21,697 nucleotides of DNA. It comes from DAINPP01 sp036743375. Lineage in GTDB: Bacteria; Thermotogota; Thermotogae; MWEM01. Within the stretch, counting starts at the first letter, position 1. Every line of letters begins with the position of its first letter. Made by a program: the position numbers and the translations under genes. The notes beneath the pieces are model-generated. The model searched no databases. It saw only the letters and a list, made by a program, of their open reading frames with translations, and had not been told where the DNA came from. The stretch lies in assembly GCA_036743375.1 (NCBI GenBank), contig DAINPP010000049.1, forward strand, positions 1 through 21,697. The letters run 5' to 3'. Of this stretch, positions 6,932-14,897 are shown one piece after another.

Positions 6932-6970
6932 AAGCGATAGAGTGAAGAGCACTTTATCGCTTATTTTTTT
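6932..6970 (+). terminator. Rho-independent terminator after lipoprotein gene
   Basis: AAGCGATAGAGTG (6932-6944) pairs with CACTTTATCGCTT (6950-6962) around a five-base loop, 13 pairs including one G-U, and runs straight into seven to eight Ts. Confidence 0.9.
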
Positions 6971-7040
6971 GCAAATCGCCTGTACAGAGTTAAATGGTCC
7001 GGCAACTTGGGGTGGATTAAGAGAATAAGCCGAAATATTG

Positions 7041-7046
7041 TATAAT
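7041..7046 (+). promoter_or_regulatory. Putative -10 box of the amidohydrolase gene
   Basis: TATAAT lies 27 bases before the ATG at 7074, inside a short tandem repeat of ATATTGTAT. No good -35 hexamer is found 16-18 bases upstream, so the promoter is weak, activated, or not this one. Confidence 0.4.
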
Positions 7047-7073
7047 ATTGTATTAAATATGGAGGTGAATCAT

Positions 7074-8072
7074 ATGAATAATACTAAATTGATCAGCTTG
7101 TTCAGTGTTCTACTGCTTATTTTTTCCGTATCAGTTATCGCTTCGGCCTATCAGTATCCGATCAAGGATGCCCATTGTCATTTTGTCGATTTCGTCCAGA
7201 ATACGGATGGGATCGATGCCCTGCTGGAGAATATGAATAAGGCGGAGGTAGAAGAGATCATCCTCTTTGGCCTTCCGGTTTCAAAGACCTGGGAATTTAC
7301 AGAACCACTGAGGCCTGTGTATTACGACGATGATGATTCGAAGGTCTATTATTATTCCACCACCGATATCATCCTCGCCAGAAGACTGCTACAGGCAACC
7401 GAGGAACAGCGGAAGCGGATTCATCCCTTTATCTGTGGCTTCAATCCAACGGATAAAAACGCAGTTGATCATATCAACCGCATGCTGGAATGGTTTCCGG
7501 GTTTGTGGGAAGGGATAGGGGAAATCCTGACGAGACACGATGATCTCTCACGTCTGACTTATGGAGAGCAGGCCAGAGCCAATCATCCGGCACTGGATGC
7601 CGTCTATGAACTCGCTGCGGAACATGGATTTCCCGTCTGGATACACAGCGATATCGGAACAACCGGGAAGGAAGATGCCATCTATTTTCATGAGATAGAA
7701 GAGGCGATCGCCAACCATCCGGAAACGACCATCGTCTGGTGTCATGTCGGTTATTCGAGATATCTGAAGATTCCGACGATCATCGAGAACGCCAAATCAC
7801 TCCTGGATAATTATGATAATGCATGGGTGGATCTTTCCTGGATTGTCTTTGATGAACAGATCGTACAGAATGGTGAGATTGACCAGGACTGGCTGGATTT
7901 TGTTGAAACTTATGCCGATAGGATATTGATCGGTACGGATAAGATCGGACATTTTGATTCTTACGTCTCCGAGATCAGGAAATACGATGCACTTCTGAAG
8001 GAACTATCCGCGGAAGCGGCGAACAAGATTTCACATCTGAATTTTGATAAAATATTGAAGGGTACTGAATAG
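7074..8072 (+). CDS. Exported amidohydrolase-superfamily (amidohydrolase_2-type) metal hydrolase
   Basis: The ATG at 7074 follows GGAGGTG with a six-base gap. The 332-residue protein starts with a Sec signal peptide (hydrophobic core LISLFSVLLLIFSVSVIA, likely cut after ASA at residue 25). The mature part is a TIM-barrel amidohydrolase: KDAHCHF (His34, His36), WEGIGEIL (Glu150 or nearby), WIHSDIG (His191), WCHVGYS (His224) and IGTDKIG (Asp289). These match the metal-binding and catalytic positions of the amidohydrolase_2 (ACMSD-like) group, which act on C-N or C-C bonds of small molecules. The substrate is unknown. Most relatives are cytosolic, so the signal peptide stands out. A terminator separates it from the upstream genes, so it is probably transcribed alone. 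Confidence 0.8.
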   Translation: MNNTKLISLFSVLLLIFSVSVIASAYQYPIKDAHCHFVDFVQNTDGIDALLENMNKAEVEEIILFGLPVSKTWEFTEPLRPVYYDDDDSKVYYYSTTDIILARRLLQATEEQRKRIHPFICGFNPTDKNAVDHINRMLEWFPGLWEGIGEILTRHDDLSRLTYGEQARANHPALDAVYELAAEHGFPVWIHSDIGTTGKEDAIYFHEIEEAIANHPETTIVWCHVGYSRYLKIPTIIENAKSLLDNYDNAWVDLSWIVFDEQIVQNGEIDQDWLDFVETYADRILIGTDKIGHFDSYVSEIRKYDALLKELSAEAANKISHLNFDKILKGTE

Positions 8073-8172
8073 CGTTTATATCGGATCATTTCTGGAAGCC
8101 CCCAATTTTGACCGGAGCTGACTGATCTTCACAATCAGAATTGTGTGCTTCTGTGTGTTTATCTGACATAAT

Positions 8173-9666
8173 TCAAAACCGTTCTTCGCTTACCATTTTC
8201 GGGATAAAAACCGCATCCTCCCCATTGTGGATCGGCTGCCAGACCTGAGCAAAGAAAGGATTATGCTTTGCCGTCTCGGCAAAGTTCCATGATTTTCTTT
8301 CACAAACCGGACACCAGTGGCCGGCTTTCAGTATCAGATAGGGTGTGGCATCGAATTCATGCCCGTCATGACATCTCCAGCGAAGCGGTGAATACAGGTT
8401 CCCTGTTCTCATATCTTCAGAAAGACATTCACCACCTCTGAACCGGGCTGCCTGTTTCATGTCCGATAGGGAGAGCTCGTTAACCGGTTTGGTCTCATCG
8501 TAGCCGTGATCGAGAAATCTCGGTATCCGACTCGGTGTAATCATCTCATAACCTTCCTCCCAGCTTCTGATCAGACCTTTCTTCTCCACAGAGCCAAAGA
8601 AAGCGGCGATCCACTGGTCCTGATGATTCTTTATCATCCAATCCGGTCCACGTTCTTTTGTCTTTAAGGAATTGATCGATCTTCGAAGGATGGTTGCCGG
8701 ATCGAAAAATCTCTTCATGAACCGGATGGCGAGTGAGGCGTTGATCGTTTCGGTTTGCCGGGCGAAATACCGGTCGGGATCAACGAAACGAAACCGGGTG
8801 ATGTCATTCAGCCTGTCTGAATCGGTAAACCATTGTCCGTGAAAATTGAACAGGGCAAGATCTTTCGGATCGAGGATTTCCTCTATCCTGACGTTATAAG
8901 CGGCGAAATACCGTCTGATAAATTCCGCATACGTCCACCGCCATCTCTCTCCACCGCCGATGTTGTACACGTTTCTCCAGAAATAATCGGGGATCCGATC
9001 TTCACAGACATTGGCCATCAGTCTGCCGGATTCCGCTGAGGTAACCCATTCGAGTCCATTGTTCAGATTCTGGTGAAAGATAATCGGATCGCCGGCACCT
9101 TTCGAATTGACGGGGAGCATACCGGTCTGCCTGAGAGAAACCCATCTGCGCAGTCCGGATTCTATCACCGCCCTTTCCGAAGCCACTTTTGAGACACTGT
9201 AATAGTCAAACATGGAGGGCTTGATCGGATCTCCGCATCTGCCCCAGTGAATAGGCGGCATCCGGCAGCCTGTTTCACCAACGGTACCTATGTATACAAA
9301 TCCGATCTCATCGGCATTCGGTTGCTGTTTGATGGCGTTGAGGATATGAACGGTCGAGCCGTAATTAACCCGCATGCAGGCTTCCGGATGATCATCCGCC
9401 ATCGGGGAGACCAGCGCGCCGATGTGTAAAACGTAATCCGCTCCCCTCACCCCTCTTTCTATATCCGCCTTGTTTTTCATATTTCCGAAGATGATTTCTA
9501 TATTTTCATCATCTCGATACCTTTTGCATTTTTTCCTTTCGCTTGTTGTATCGAGAACCAGTAATCGGATCCTGAATCGTTCAGACCTTTCCCTTAATTC
9601 TTTGACCGTTTCTGATCCCATATTACCGGTTCCACCCGTTAAGAACACCGTCTTTTTTTCCCTCAT
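8173..9666 (-). CDS. NAD-dependent epimerase/dehydratase with C-terminal zinc-ribbon-like module
   Basis: A 497-residue protein counted from the ATG at 9666, with AAGG five bases upstream; a GTG two codons earlier is possible. Residues 5-300 are an extended SDR enzyme: nucleotide-binding TGGTGNMG (10-17), DYYSVSK with catalytic Tyr156 and Lys160, and NIGGGERW later. This fold usually interconverts nucleotide sugars. Residues 300-425 are an unrecognised linker domain. Residues 428-470 look like a treble-clef/zinc-ribbon module, WRCHDGHEF..GHWCPVC, with Cys432, His436, Cys452 and Cys455 as likely zinc ligands, followed by SWNFAETAKHNPFF. The substrate is unknown. No neighbouring sugar-pathway genes are seen; it is convergent with the amidohydrolase and divergent from a GNAT gene. 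Confidence 0.8.
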   Translation of the reverse strand: MREKKTVFLTGGTGNMGSETVKELRERSERFRIRLLVLDTTSERKKCKRYRDDENIEIIFGNMKNKADIERGVRGADYVLHIGALVSPMADDHPEACMRVNYGSTVHILNAIKQQPNADEIGFVYIGTVGETGCRMPPIHWGRCGDPIKPSMFDYYSVSKVASERAVIESGLRRWVSLRQTGMLPVNSKGAGDPIIFHQNLNNGLEWVTSAESGRLMANVCEDRIPDYFWRNVYNIGGGERWRWTYAEFIRRYFAAYNVRIEEILDPKDLALFNFHGQWFTDSDRLNDITRFRFVDPDRYFARQTETINASLAIRFMKRFFDPATILRRSINSLKTKERGPDWMIKNHQDQWIAAFFGSVEKKGLIRSWEEGYEMITPSRIPRFLDHGYDETKPVNELSLSDMKQAARFRGGECLSEDMRTGNLYSPLRWRCHDGHEFDATPYLILKAGHWCPVCERKSWNFAETAKHNPFFAQVWQPIHNGEDAVFIPKMVSEERF

Positions 9667-9778
9667 GGCCACCTTCTTCTATGGCAATTTTGATGATAAG
9701 TGCAGTAATAACCCTCTCAGTTACAACAGAGATCAGGTGAAGTGGAAAATAAACAATATGATTTATATGAATATGGCT

Positions 9779-9784
9779 TATAAT
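9779..9784 (+). promoter_or_regulatory. Putative -10 box upstream of GNAT gene
   Basis: TATAAT lies about 86 bases before the ATG at 9871, in the A+T-rich spacer between divergent genes. No matching -35 hexamer is seen, so this is tentative. Confidence 0.3.
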
Positions 9785-9870
9785 ACATGAAATACCGAAA
9801 AATTTAAAGGTGTTTACATAAAGAGGTTGAAAGATTAAAGTTATGAAATCAGATTTATTCAGGAGGGAAA

Positions 9871-10377
9871 ATGAGACTCGTAAAACCAACTTATGAGATG
9901 AAGGAGCAATACCAGGTCTTTGAACAGGAGTGGAAGATGAATGATGAGGCGATTATCCCGTATTCGGTCAGATTACTCGATAATTCCTATGAACGGTGGT
10001 GTGATCTCGTCGCTTTGTATGAGACGACGGCTCCGGAAAACTTCGTTAGTGCCCACACTTTTTTTATGATAGACGAGATCGGGAAGATAATCGGTGCCAT
10101 CAATATCAGGCATGAATTGAACGACTTTTTGCTGAATTACGGCGGGCATATCGGGTACGGCATCGTACCTTCCGAAAGGGGAAAGGGGTATGCCTCTCTT
10201 ATGCTTTCGCAGGCATTACCGATCGCAAAGCAGTTCGGAATACGAAACGTACTTCTTGTCTGTGATAAGGTGAATACGGCTTCTGCAAAGACGATTATCG
10301 GCAATGGGGGCATTCTTGAAAATGAGATGTTTCATAATGGTGAATTAATTCAGAGATATTGGATTAATCTGCTATAA
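9871..10377 (+). CDS. GNAT family N-acetyltransferase (168 aa)
   Basis: The ATG follows CAGGAGGG with a suitable gap. The 168-residue single-domain protein contains the strand GYGIVPSERGKGYASLMLS (about 95-113), which holds the acetyl-CoA motif R-G-K-G-Y-A, then a helix and the strand NVLLVCDKVNTASAKTIIGNGG, the GNAT motif B with Asn in place. It resembles the uncharacterised YdfB/YjdJ-type acetyltransferases of Bacillota; the acceptor is unknown. Next is the ercA-kinase unit about 100 bases downstream, which has its own promoter. Confidence 0.85.
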   Translation: MRLVKPTYEMKEQYQVFEQEWKMNDEAIIPYSVRLLDNSYERWCDLVALYETTAPENFVSAHTFFMIDEIGKIIGAINIRHELNDFLLNYGGHIGYGIVPSERGKGYASLMLSQALPIAKQFGIRNVLLVCDKVNTASAKTIIGNGGILENEMFHNGELIQRYWINLL

Positions 10378-10424
10378 TTATCGTTGAATAAAACATTCTT
10401 TTAAATAAAAGCTGTCGGATGCGT

Positions 10425-10452
10425 ATGACAAGAGATAAGGTACTGTTAAAAT
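10425..10452 (+). promoter_or_regulatory. Sigma-70-type promoter of the ercA-kinase operon
   Basis: ATGACA (10425-10430) and TAAAAT (10447-10452) are separated by 16 bases and match the -35 and -10 consensus at five of six positions each. Transcription would begin near 10459, about 20 bases before the GTG start at 10479. Confidence 0.55.
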
Positions 10453-10478
10453 AGACTGCGGTATAAGGGGTGATCGCT

Positions 10479-11645
10479 GTGAGCAGAAAATCAAATTATG
10501 AACTCAGAAAATTTGTCGCACCTGAATTTATTTTCGGTAATGGATCACGGAGCCATTTAATTAATTATGTCAGAAACCTCGGGGGGAAAAGGATCTTTCT
10601 TGCCTCCGATCCTGGAGTGGAAAACGCCGGGTGGGGCAAAGAGATGGCCGCCTTACTCGAGGCACAGGGATTTGAGACCGTTATCTTTGACGAGATTTCC
10701 CCCAATCCCAGAGATTTTGAAGTGATGAAGGGAGCGGATCTGTATCTGACTTCACCGTGTGATGTGATGGTTGCCGTAGGCGGCGGTTCTGTCATGGATT
10801 GTGCCAAGGGAATCGGAATCATAGCCACAAACGGGGGGCATATATATGATTACGAAGGGGTTGATCAGGTTCCCGCCCCCATGCCGCCATTAATTTGTAT
10901 TCCCACAACAGCGGGAACATCGGCAGATGTATCGCAATTCGCAATCATAAATAACACTTTGGAGCATTATAAGTTTGCAATTATCAGTAAGGCGGTAGTA
11001 CCGGATGTGGCGTTGATTGATCCGGAAACACTGGTCTCCATGTCCTCTTATCTGACGGCCTGTACGGGAATAGATGCGCTCGTTCATGCCTTTGAGGCGT
11101 ATGTCTCAAACGCCAGCTCACCGATAACGGATCTTCATGCACTGGATGCCATCCGGCTGATCTCGGAGAATCTGATCCAATCTATCAACCATCCTTCCGA
11201 TCTTGGTCTGAGAAATGCGATCATGCACGCCAGTCTGCAGGCAGGGCTTGCCTTTTCAAATGCCAGTCTTGGCTGTGTTCATGCGATGGCTCACAGTCTC
11301 GGCGGCTATCTTGATCTGCCGCACGGGGAGTGTAATGCGTTACTGCTGCCGCATGTGGTTAATTATAATTATGCGTTCGACAGCGAGAGGTATAATAAAA
11401 TAGGCGAAGTGATGGGAATGGATATGAAGGGGCTTTCCGGGAAAGAGGCGCATCATCGGATTCTTGATCATCTTTTTGATTTTTCAAAGCGATGCGGCAT
11501 AGAAGGTGGACTGGAGAAGAGAGGTGTCGCTATTTCAGATCTGCACATCCTTGCCGATAAGGCGATAAACGACCCATGTAATGCAACTAATCCCAGAACA
11601 CCGACAAAAGAGGATATAGAAATGGTCTATAAGGAGTCGTTGTAA
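10479..11645 (+). CDS. ercA: ErcA-like iron-containing alcohol dehydrogenase (regulatory type)
   Basis: I choose the GTG at 10479, preceded by AAGGGGTGA; a GTG at 10470 overlaps that site. The 388-residue protein is a group III (iron-dependent) alcohol dehydrogenase: GGGS nucleotide-binding loop (about 101-104), PTTAGTSADVSQFAII, and metal ligands Asp199, His203 (TGIDALVH), His268 (CVHAMAHSLGG) and His282 (LPHGECN), all present. The N-terminus LRKFVAPEFIFGNG and the segment AIISKAVVPDVALIDPETL are those I know from ErcA of Pseudomonas, an alcohol dehydrogenase-like protein in the control of ethanol oxidation that is encoded beside a sensor kinase. The same arrangement is seen here: its TAA overlaps the ATG of a hybrid kinase gene. 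Whether it acts mainly as enzyme or as regulator cannot be told from sequence. Confidence 0.85.
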   Translation: MSRKSNYELRKFVAPEFIFGNGSRSHLINYVRNLGGKRIFLASDPGVENAGWGKEMAALLEAQGFETVIFDEISPNPRDFEVMKGADLYLTSPCDVMVAVGGGSVMDCAKGIGIIATNGGHIYDYEGVDQVPAPMPPLICIPTTAGTSADVSQFAIINNTLEHYKFAIISKAVVPDVALIDPETLVSMSSYLTACTGIDALVHAFEAYVSNASSPITDLHALDAIRLISENLIQSINHPSDLGLRNAIMHASLQAGLAFSNASLGCVHAMAHSLGGYLDLPHGECNALLLPHVVNYNYAFDSERYNKIGEVMGMDMKGLSGKEAHHRILDHLFDFSKRCGIEGGLEKRGVAISDLHILADKAINDPCNATNPRTPTKEDIEMVYKESL

Positions 11646-13723
11646 TGAATCGCAGACAAGACTGGAAGAATATCCGAGAAGGAATAATCGGTCTGAACGA
11701 GACCTCTCAGAAAAAGAGTTATTTTCCTGAGCTGAAGAAGAAGATAGAAGAATTGGAGACGGCAAAGTCACAGATTCAACTGTCTGAACAGAATTTGGAA
11801 AATCTGTTCAACGCGATCAGTGATGCCATCATTATCAACAGATATGATGGAACAATCATAAAAGTCAATGAAGCGATGCTAGAGTTATTTGAGGTGAATC
11901 AGGACAATTACAATCATTATACGATCTTGGAATATTCGGATTTGGAACAGACTGTAGGCAAAAGTTATGAAGAGGTAGTTGATGAAGTAAGAGCAAATGG
12001 AAAATTTGTGTTTGAGTGGCAAGTGGTCAGACCGCTGTCAAGAACAGTTATAAATACAGAAGTTTCTCTTAGTAATTATAAATGGTATAACGAAGATGTC
12101 CTGGTTGCCGTTATCAGAGATATATCCGAACGCAAGCGTTTTGAACGGGAATTGAAGGCAGCCAAAGAGGAAGCCGAAGCGGCAAACAAGGCCAAATCGG
12201 AATTTCTTGCAAATATGAGTCATGAGATCAGAACGCCGATGAACGGTGTCATTGGCATGTCTACTTTGCTTGCGGATACGATCCTTGATGAAGAGCAGAA
12301 GGAGTATCTTGAATTTGTCCGGCTATCCGCCAAAAAGATGATGGCGATCATCAACGATATTCTCGATATCTCAAAGCTTGAAGCGGGTCGAGTGGGAGTA
12401 GAACTCAGAGAATTCGGGCTTGAAAGAATGATCGATAATATTCTATCCATGCTGTCATTCGGGGCACACAAAAAGGGGATCGAAGTGGTCTATTACATCG
12501 ATAGGGATATTCCGGAATATCTTGAAGGCGATGAACTGAAAATCAGACAGATACTGACTAATCTGGTCGGTAATGCGGTTAAATTTACCGATGTCGGGAA
12601 CATCCTCGTTGAGGTTAAAAAAATCAATGAGGAAAATGACGAATACGAACTGGAATTTTCGGTCAAGGATACGGGAATCGGGATCAATGAAATCACTTTG
12701 AAACGCTTGTTTAAACCGTTTATTCAGGGAGATCTGAGTTCCACAAAAAAATATCAGGGGACGGGTCTTGGTCTTGCAATTTCTAAACAACTTGCGGAGA
12801 TTATGGGCGGTTCCATAGGTGTTGTGAGCGAATTCGGCAAGGGAAGCCGCTTCTGGTTCAGAGTACGATTAAAGAAATCTGAAAGAATCCTGCGCGAATT
12901 CAACGAGGAAAAGATAAATTTTAACGAGATGAAAATACTGTTTGTCGATGATAACGAGTTAAACAGAAAAATCACAAAACGGATGCTTTCCAATGAAGGC
13001 GCCTCGGTCATTCTCGCTGAAAGTGCGGAAGATGGGATGAAAAAGCTCGAGGAAAATCATGACATCGATCTCGTACTGCTTGATGTACACATGCCATGGA
13101 TCGACGGATTTGATATGTTAAAGATGATAGAAAGCCGGTATGGTCATGCCTTTACCATCCTGATGTACTCCTCCGTTGATATCAGGGATGAGGTTAAGCG
13201 AATAAAACGACATGGGGCTTCCGATTACCTGATAAAACCGGTTGTTCGTAAGACGTTGTTCAACAAGATCGGTGAAGTGCTGAATATGAAAAAGGCGGAA
13301 CAGGTGGAAAGCAGGCAGCTTCTTAGTACTGATTCGGATCAGTGGAAACTGAATAAGGGAAAGATCCTGATTGCGGAGGATAATGAGATGAACCTCAAAC
13401 TGATCAGGAAGATCCTCGAAAAACTCGGCGATTATCAGATCTTCCTGGCTCAGGATGGGGAACAGGCGGTAGAGCAGTACAGGAAAGAGAGACCGGATGT
13501 TATCTTCATGGATATACAAATGCCGGTGATGAGTGGTCTTGAGGCCTTCAATGAAATAAAGAGGATCTGTAAAGAAGAAAATTACTCCATGCCAAGGGTT
13601 ATCGCCATGACGGCATACGCGATGGAAACGGAGAAAAAGAAATTTCTCGATGCCGGAATGGACTTCCATCTCCCCAAGCCCTTTGAACTTACAGAGGTTA
13701 AGGCTGCCTTGGGAATAAAATAA
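11645..13723 (+). CDS. Soluble PAS hybrid histidine kinase with two receiver domains (ErcS'-like context)
   Basis: A 692-residue kinase without membrane segments, so the sensed signal is inside the cell. In order: a helical coiled-coil lead (about 25-52), a PAS domain (50-165, ending in VIRDISERK), a linker coil, HisKA with the phosphorylated His193 in NMSHEIRTPMNG, HATPase_c with the N-box Asn306/Asn310, DTGIG (342-346) and GTGLGL (372-377), then two receiver domains. Receiver 1 has Asp435/436, phospho-acceptor Asp480 and Lys531. Receiver 2 has Asp579, Asp623 (MDIQMP) and Lys678 (LPKP). No HPt or output domain follows, so a separate phosphotransfer partner must exist elsewhere. AAGGAG inside the end of ercA and the TAATG overlap indicate coupled translation with ErcA, which may supply its signal. 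Confidence 0.9.
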   Translation: MNRRQDWKNIREGIIGLNETSQKKSYFPELKKKIEELETAKSQIQLSEQNLENLFNAISDAIIINRYDGTIIKVNEAMLELFEVNQDNYNHYTILEYSDLEQTVGKSYEEVVDEVRANGKFVFEWQVVRPLSRTVINTEVSLSNYKWYNEDVLVAVIRDISERKRFERELKAAKEEAEAANKAKSEFLANMSHEIRTPMNGVIGMSTLLADTILDEEQKEYLEFVRLSAKKMMAIINDILDISKLEAGRVGVELREFGLERMIDNILSMLSFGAHKKGIEVVYYIDRDIPEYLEGDELKIRQILTNLVGNAVKFTDVGNILVEVKKINEENDEYELEFSVKDTGIGINEITLKRLFKPFIQGDLSSTKKYQGTGLGLAISKQLAEIMGGSIGVVSEFGKGSRFWFRVRLKKSERILREFNEEKINFNEMKILFVDDNELNRKITKRMLSNEGASVILAESAEDGMKKLEENHDIDLVLLDVHMPWIDGFDMLKMIESRYGHAFTILMYSSVDIRDEVKRIKRHGASDYLIKPVVRKTLFNKIGEVLNMKKAEQVESRQLLSTDSDQWKLNKGKILIAEDNEMNLKLIRKILEKLGDYQIFLAQDGEQAVEQYRKERPDVIFMDIQMPVMSGLEAFNEIKRICKEENYSMPRVIAMTAYAMETEKKKFLDAGMDFHLPKPFELTEVKAALGIK

Positions 13724-13726
13724 CAA

Positions 13727-13764
13727 CTAAAACAAATCCGCCCTTTAAGGCGGATTTGTTTTAG
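13727..13764. terminator. Bidirectional terminator between kinase and AEC transporter genes
   Basis: A perfect 16-bp stem, 13727-13742 with 13749-13764, with a six-base loop. The stem core is GC-rich (TCCGCC/GGCGGA) and its outer part is A on one side and T on the other. It lies three bases after the kinase stop and 14 bases beyond the end of the convergent transporter gene, so it can serve both. Confidence 0.9.
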
Positions 13765-13778
13765 AAGATTCTGAATAT

Positions 13779-14726
13779 TTATAGTTGTGAAAAGACAAAA
13801 TATATGGCAAAGATGATCATGGAAATCAAGGTGTATCCCGTAAGCATGTTATGCACATAAGTTTCCTCGTTTTTATTGCTTTTGTTCATAAAGACCGGCA
13901 CGATGAATGCCGGTGGAAGGACAAACAGGGTGAACAGGGCATGTGTGAACATATCTCCGAAATCAAAGAAAGTGGGGATGACAAAGATACTGAGGATAAG
14001 AAAGATCGGCATCCAGAAGCCCATCCTCGTCAACAGGAGGATACCGAGTTCCTTGAAGGATTCACGCTTGATGTTGATCCCATAGCCTATTACCATCAAT
14101 ATTAACGGAACGACGAGGTTGCCAAGGAATTCCAGTGTTGAGATAACGGAAGAGGTCAGCCAATTGGTGTATAGAAATTCCTTCAAACCGAGTAGGTTGA
14201 ACAGAACACCGAGGACTATTCCGATGATGACCGGTGATTTAAAGAAATTTAAGATGACATTTTTTATAGAAACTCCCTTTTTACCGCTGTTCATCATCAA
14301 TGGAACGAAAAGGAACCAGATGAAGAACTCGTGACCGAGATCGGCAAGTGCTATGGCGCCTGCATGTTGGAGACCGTATGCCCCAGCAAACAGACTCCAT
14401 CCAAGCATTCCATATTCATATCCCGGCAGTAAAAACTGAAAGTTTTCATGCTCTTTACTGAACTTTTTCCCGGCAAACTTTCCCCAGAAAAGCGCGATGA
14501 TATTCAAGGTAAAGATGAGAATGGCAAATACAAGGACATTTAAATCCAGTCTGACACTCAAGAAGGTTGTAAAAAGGACTGAAGGTAAGGCAAAATTTAC
14601 AACGATCTTTTTCAGATCATCCATCGTATTTGACGGGAGAAACCTCTTTAATTTAATGAGATACCCCAATCCCAGTAGAAGAAAGATCGGGATGACCCTG
14701 CTGATAAGTTCCAGTATTTTTTCCAT
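13779..14726 (-). CDS. AEC (auxin efflux carrier) family transporter
   Basis: The ATG has GGAGA six bases upstream. The 315-residue membrane protein has about ten hydrophobic segments arranged as two five-helix halves, with a polar loop near the middle (NSGKKGVSIKNV). The start MEKILELISRVIPIFLLLGLGY and the conserved NFALPSVLFTTF are typical of the AEC family. Bacterial relatives export or take up small carboxylates such as malate or malonate; the substrate here is unknown. It is divergent from the cysteine-repeat protein gene, and the 11-bp-phased repeats between them could affect both. Confidence 0.88.
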   Translation of the reverse strand: MEKILELISRVIPIFLLLGLGYLIKLKRFLPSNTMDDLKKIVVNFALPSVLFTTFLSVRLDLNVLVFAILIFTLNIIALFWGKFAGKKFSKEHENFQFLLPGYEYGMLGWSLFAGAYGLQHAGAIALADLGHEFFIWFLFVPLMMNSGKKGVSIKNVILNFFKSPVIIGIVLGVLFNLLGLKEFLYTNWLTSSVISTLEFLGNLVVPLILMVIGYGINIKRESFKELGILLLTRMGFWMPIFLILSIFVIPTFFDFGDMFTHALFTLFVLPPAFIVPVFMNKSNKNEETYVHNMLTGYTLISMIIFAIYFVFSQL

Positions 14727-14743
14727 TTTATGTCTCCTTTTTT

Positions 14744-14773
14744 ATAATATCCAAGTTAAATTAGAATCATCAA
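14744..14773 (-). promoter_or_regulatory. Candidate promoter of the AEC transporter gene
   Basis: On the minus strand TTGATG (14773-14768) and TATTAT (14749-14744) are 18 bases apart. The start would fall only about 11 bases from the ATG. An alternative is TATAAT at 14790-14785 with TTAGAA at 14813-14808 (17-base spacer), whose -35 would overlap the first TCTAAGC repeat. Confidence 0.4.
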
Positions 14774-14807
14774 TCACATGAGTTATTATAACAAAAATAT
14801 TTAAGAA

Positions 14808-14863
14808 TTCTAAGCAAACTCTAAGCTGAATCCAAAGTAATTCTAAGCTTCAGATCTTATAAT
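14808..14863 (+). promoter_or_regulatory. Direct-repeat array at 11-bp spacing plus -10 box
   Basis: TCTAAGC occurs at 14809, 14820 and 14842, and a weaker copy, TCCAAAG, at 14831. Starts are therefore exactly 11 bases apart, on one face of the helix. The last copy ends nine bases before TATAAT (14858-14863), and the array covers the place of the missing -35 hexamer. Direct repeats with an 11-bp period are the usual binding sites of OmpR/PhoB-family response regulators, acting here as an activator. The regulator is not encoded nearby. Confidence 0.65.
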
Positions 14864-14897
14864 GGACATGTAAATACAAAAACAGGAGGTTATTAAA

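Noticed and set aside
8130..8145. Hairpin CACAAT-CAGA-ATTGTG between the amidohydrolase and epimerase genes as a terminator.
   Set aside because: The stem is only six pairs and no T-run follows directly.
10390..10412. A+T-only hairpin CTTTTA/TAAAAG after the GNAT gene as a terminator.
   Set aside because: The stem lacks G-C strength and no T-run follows.
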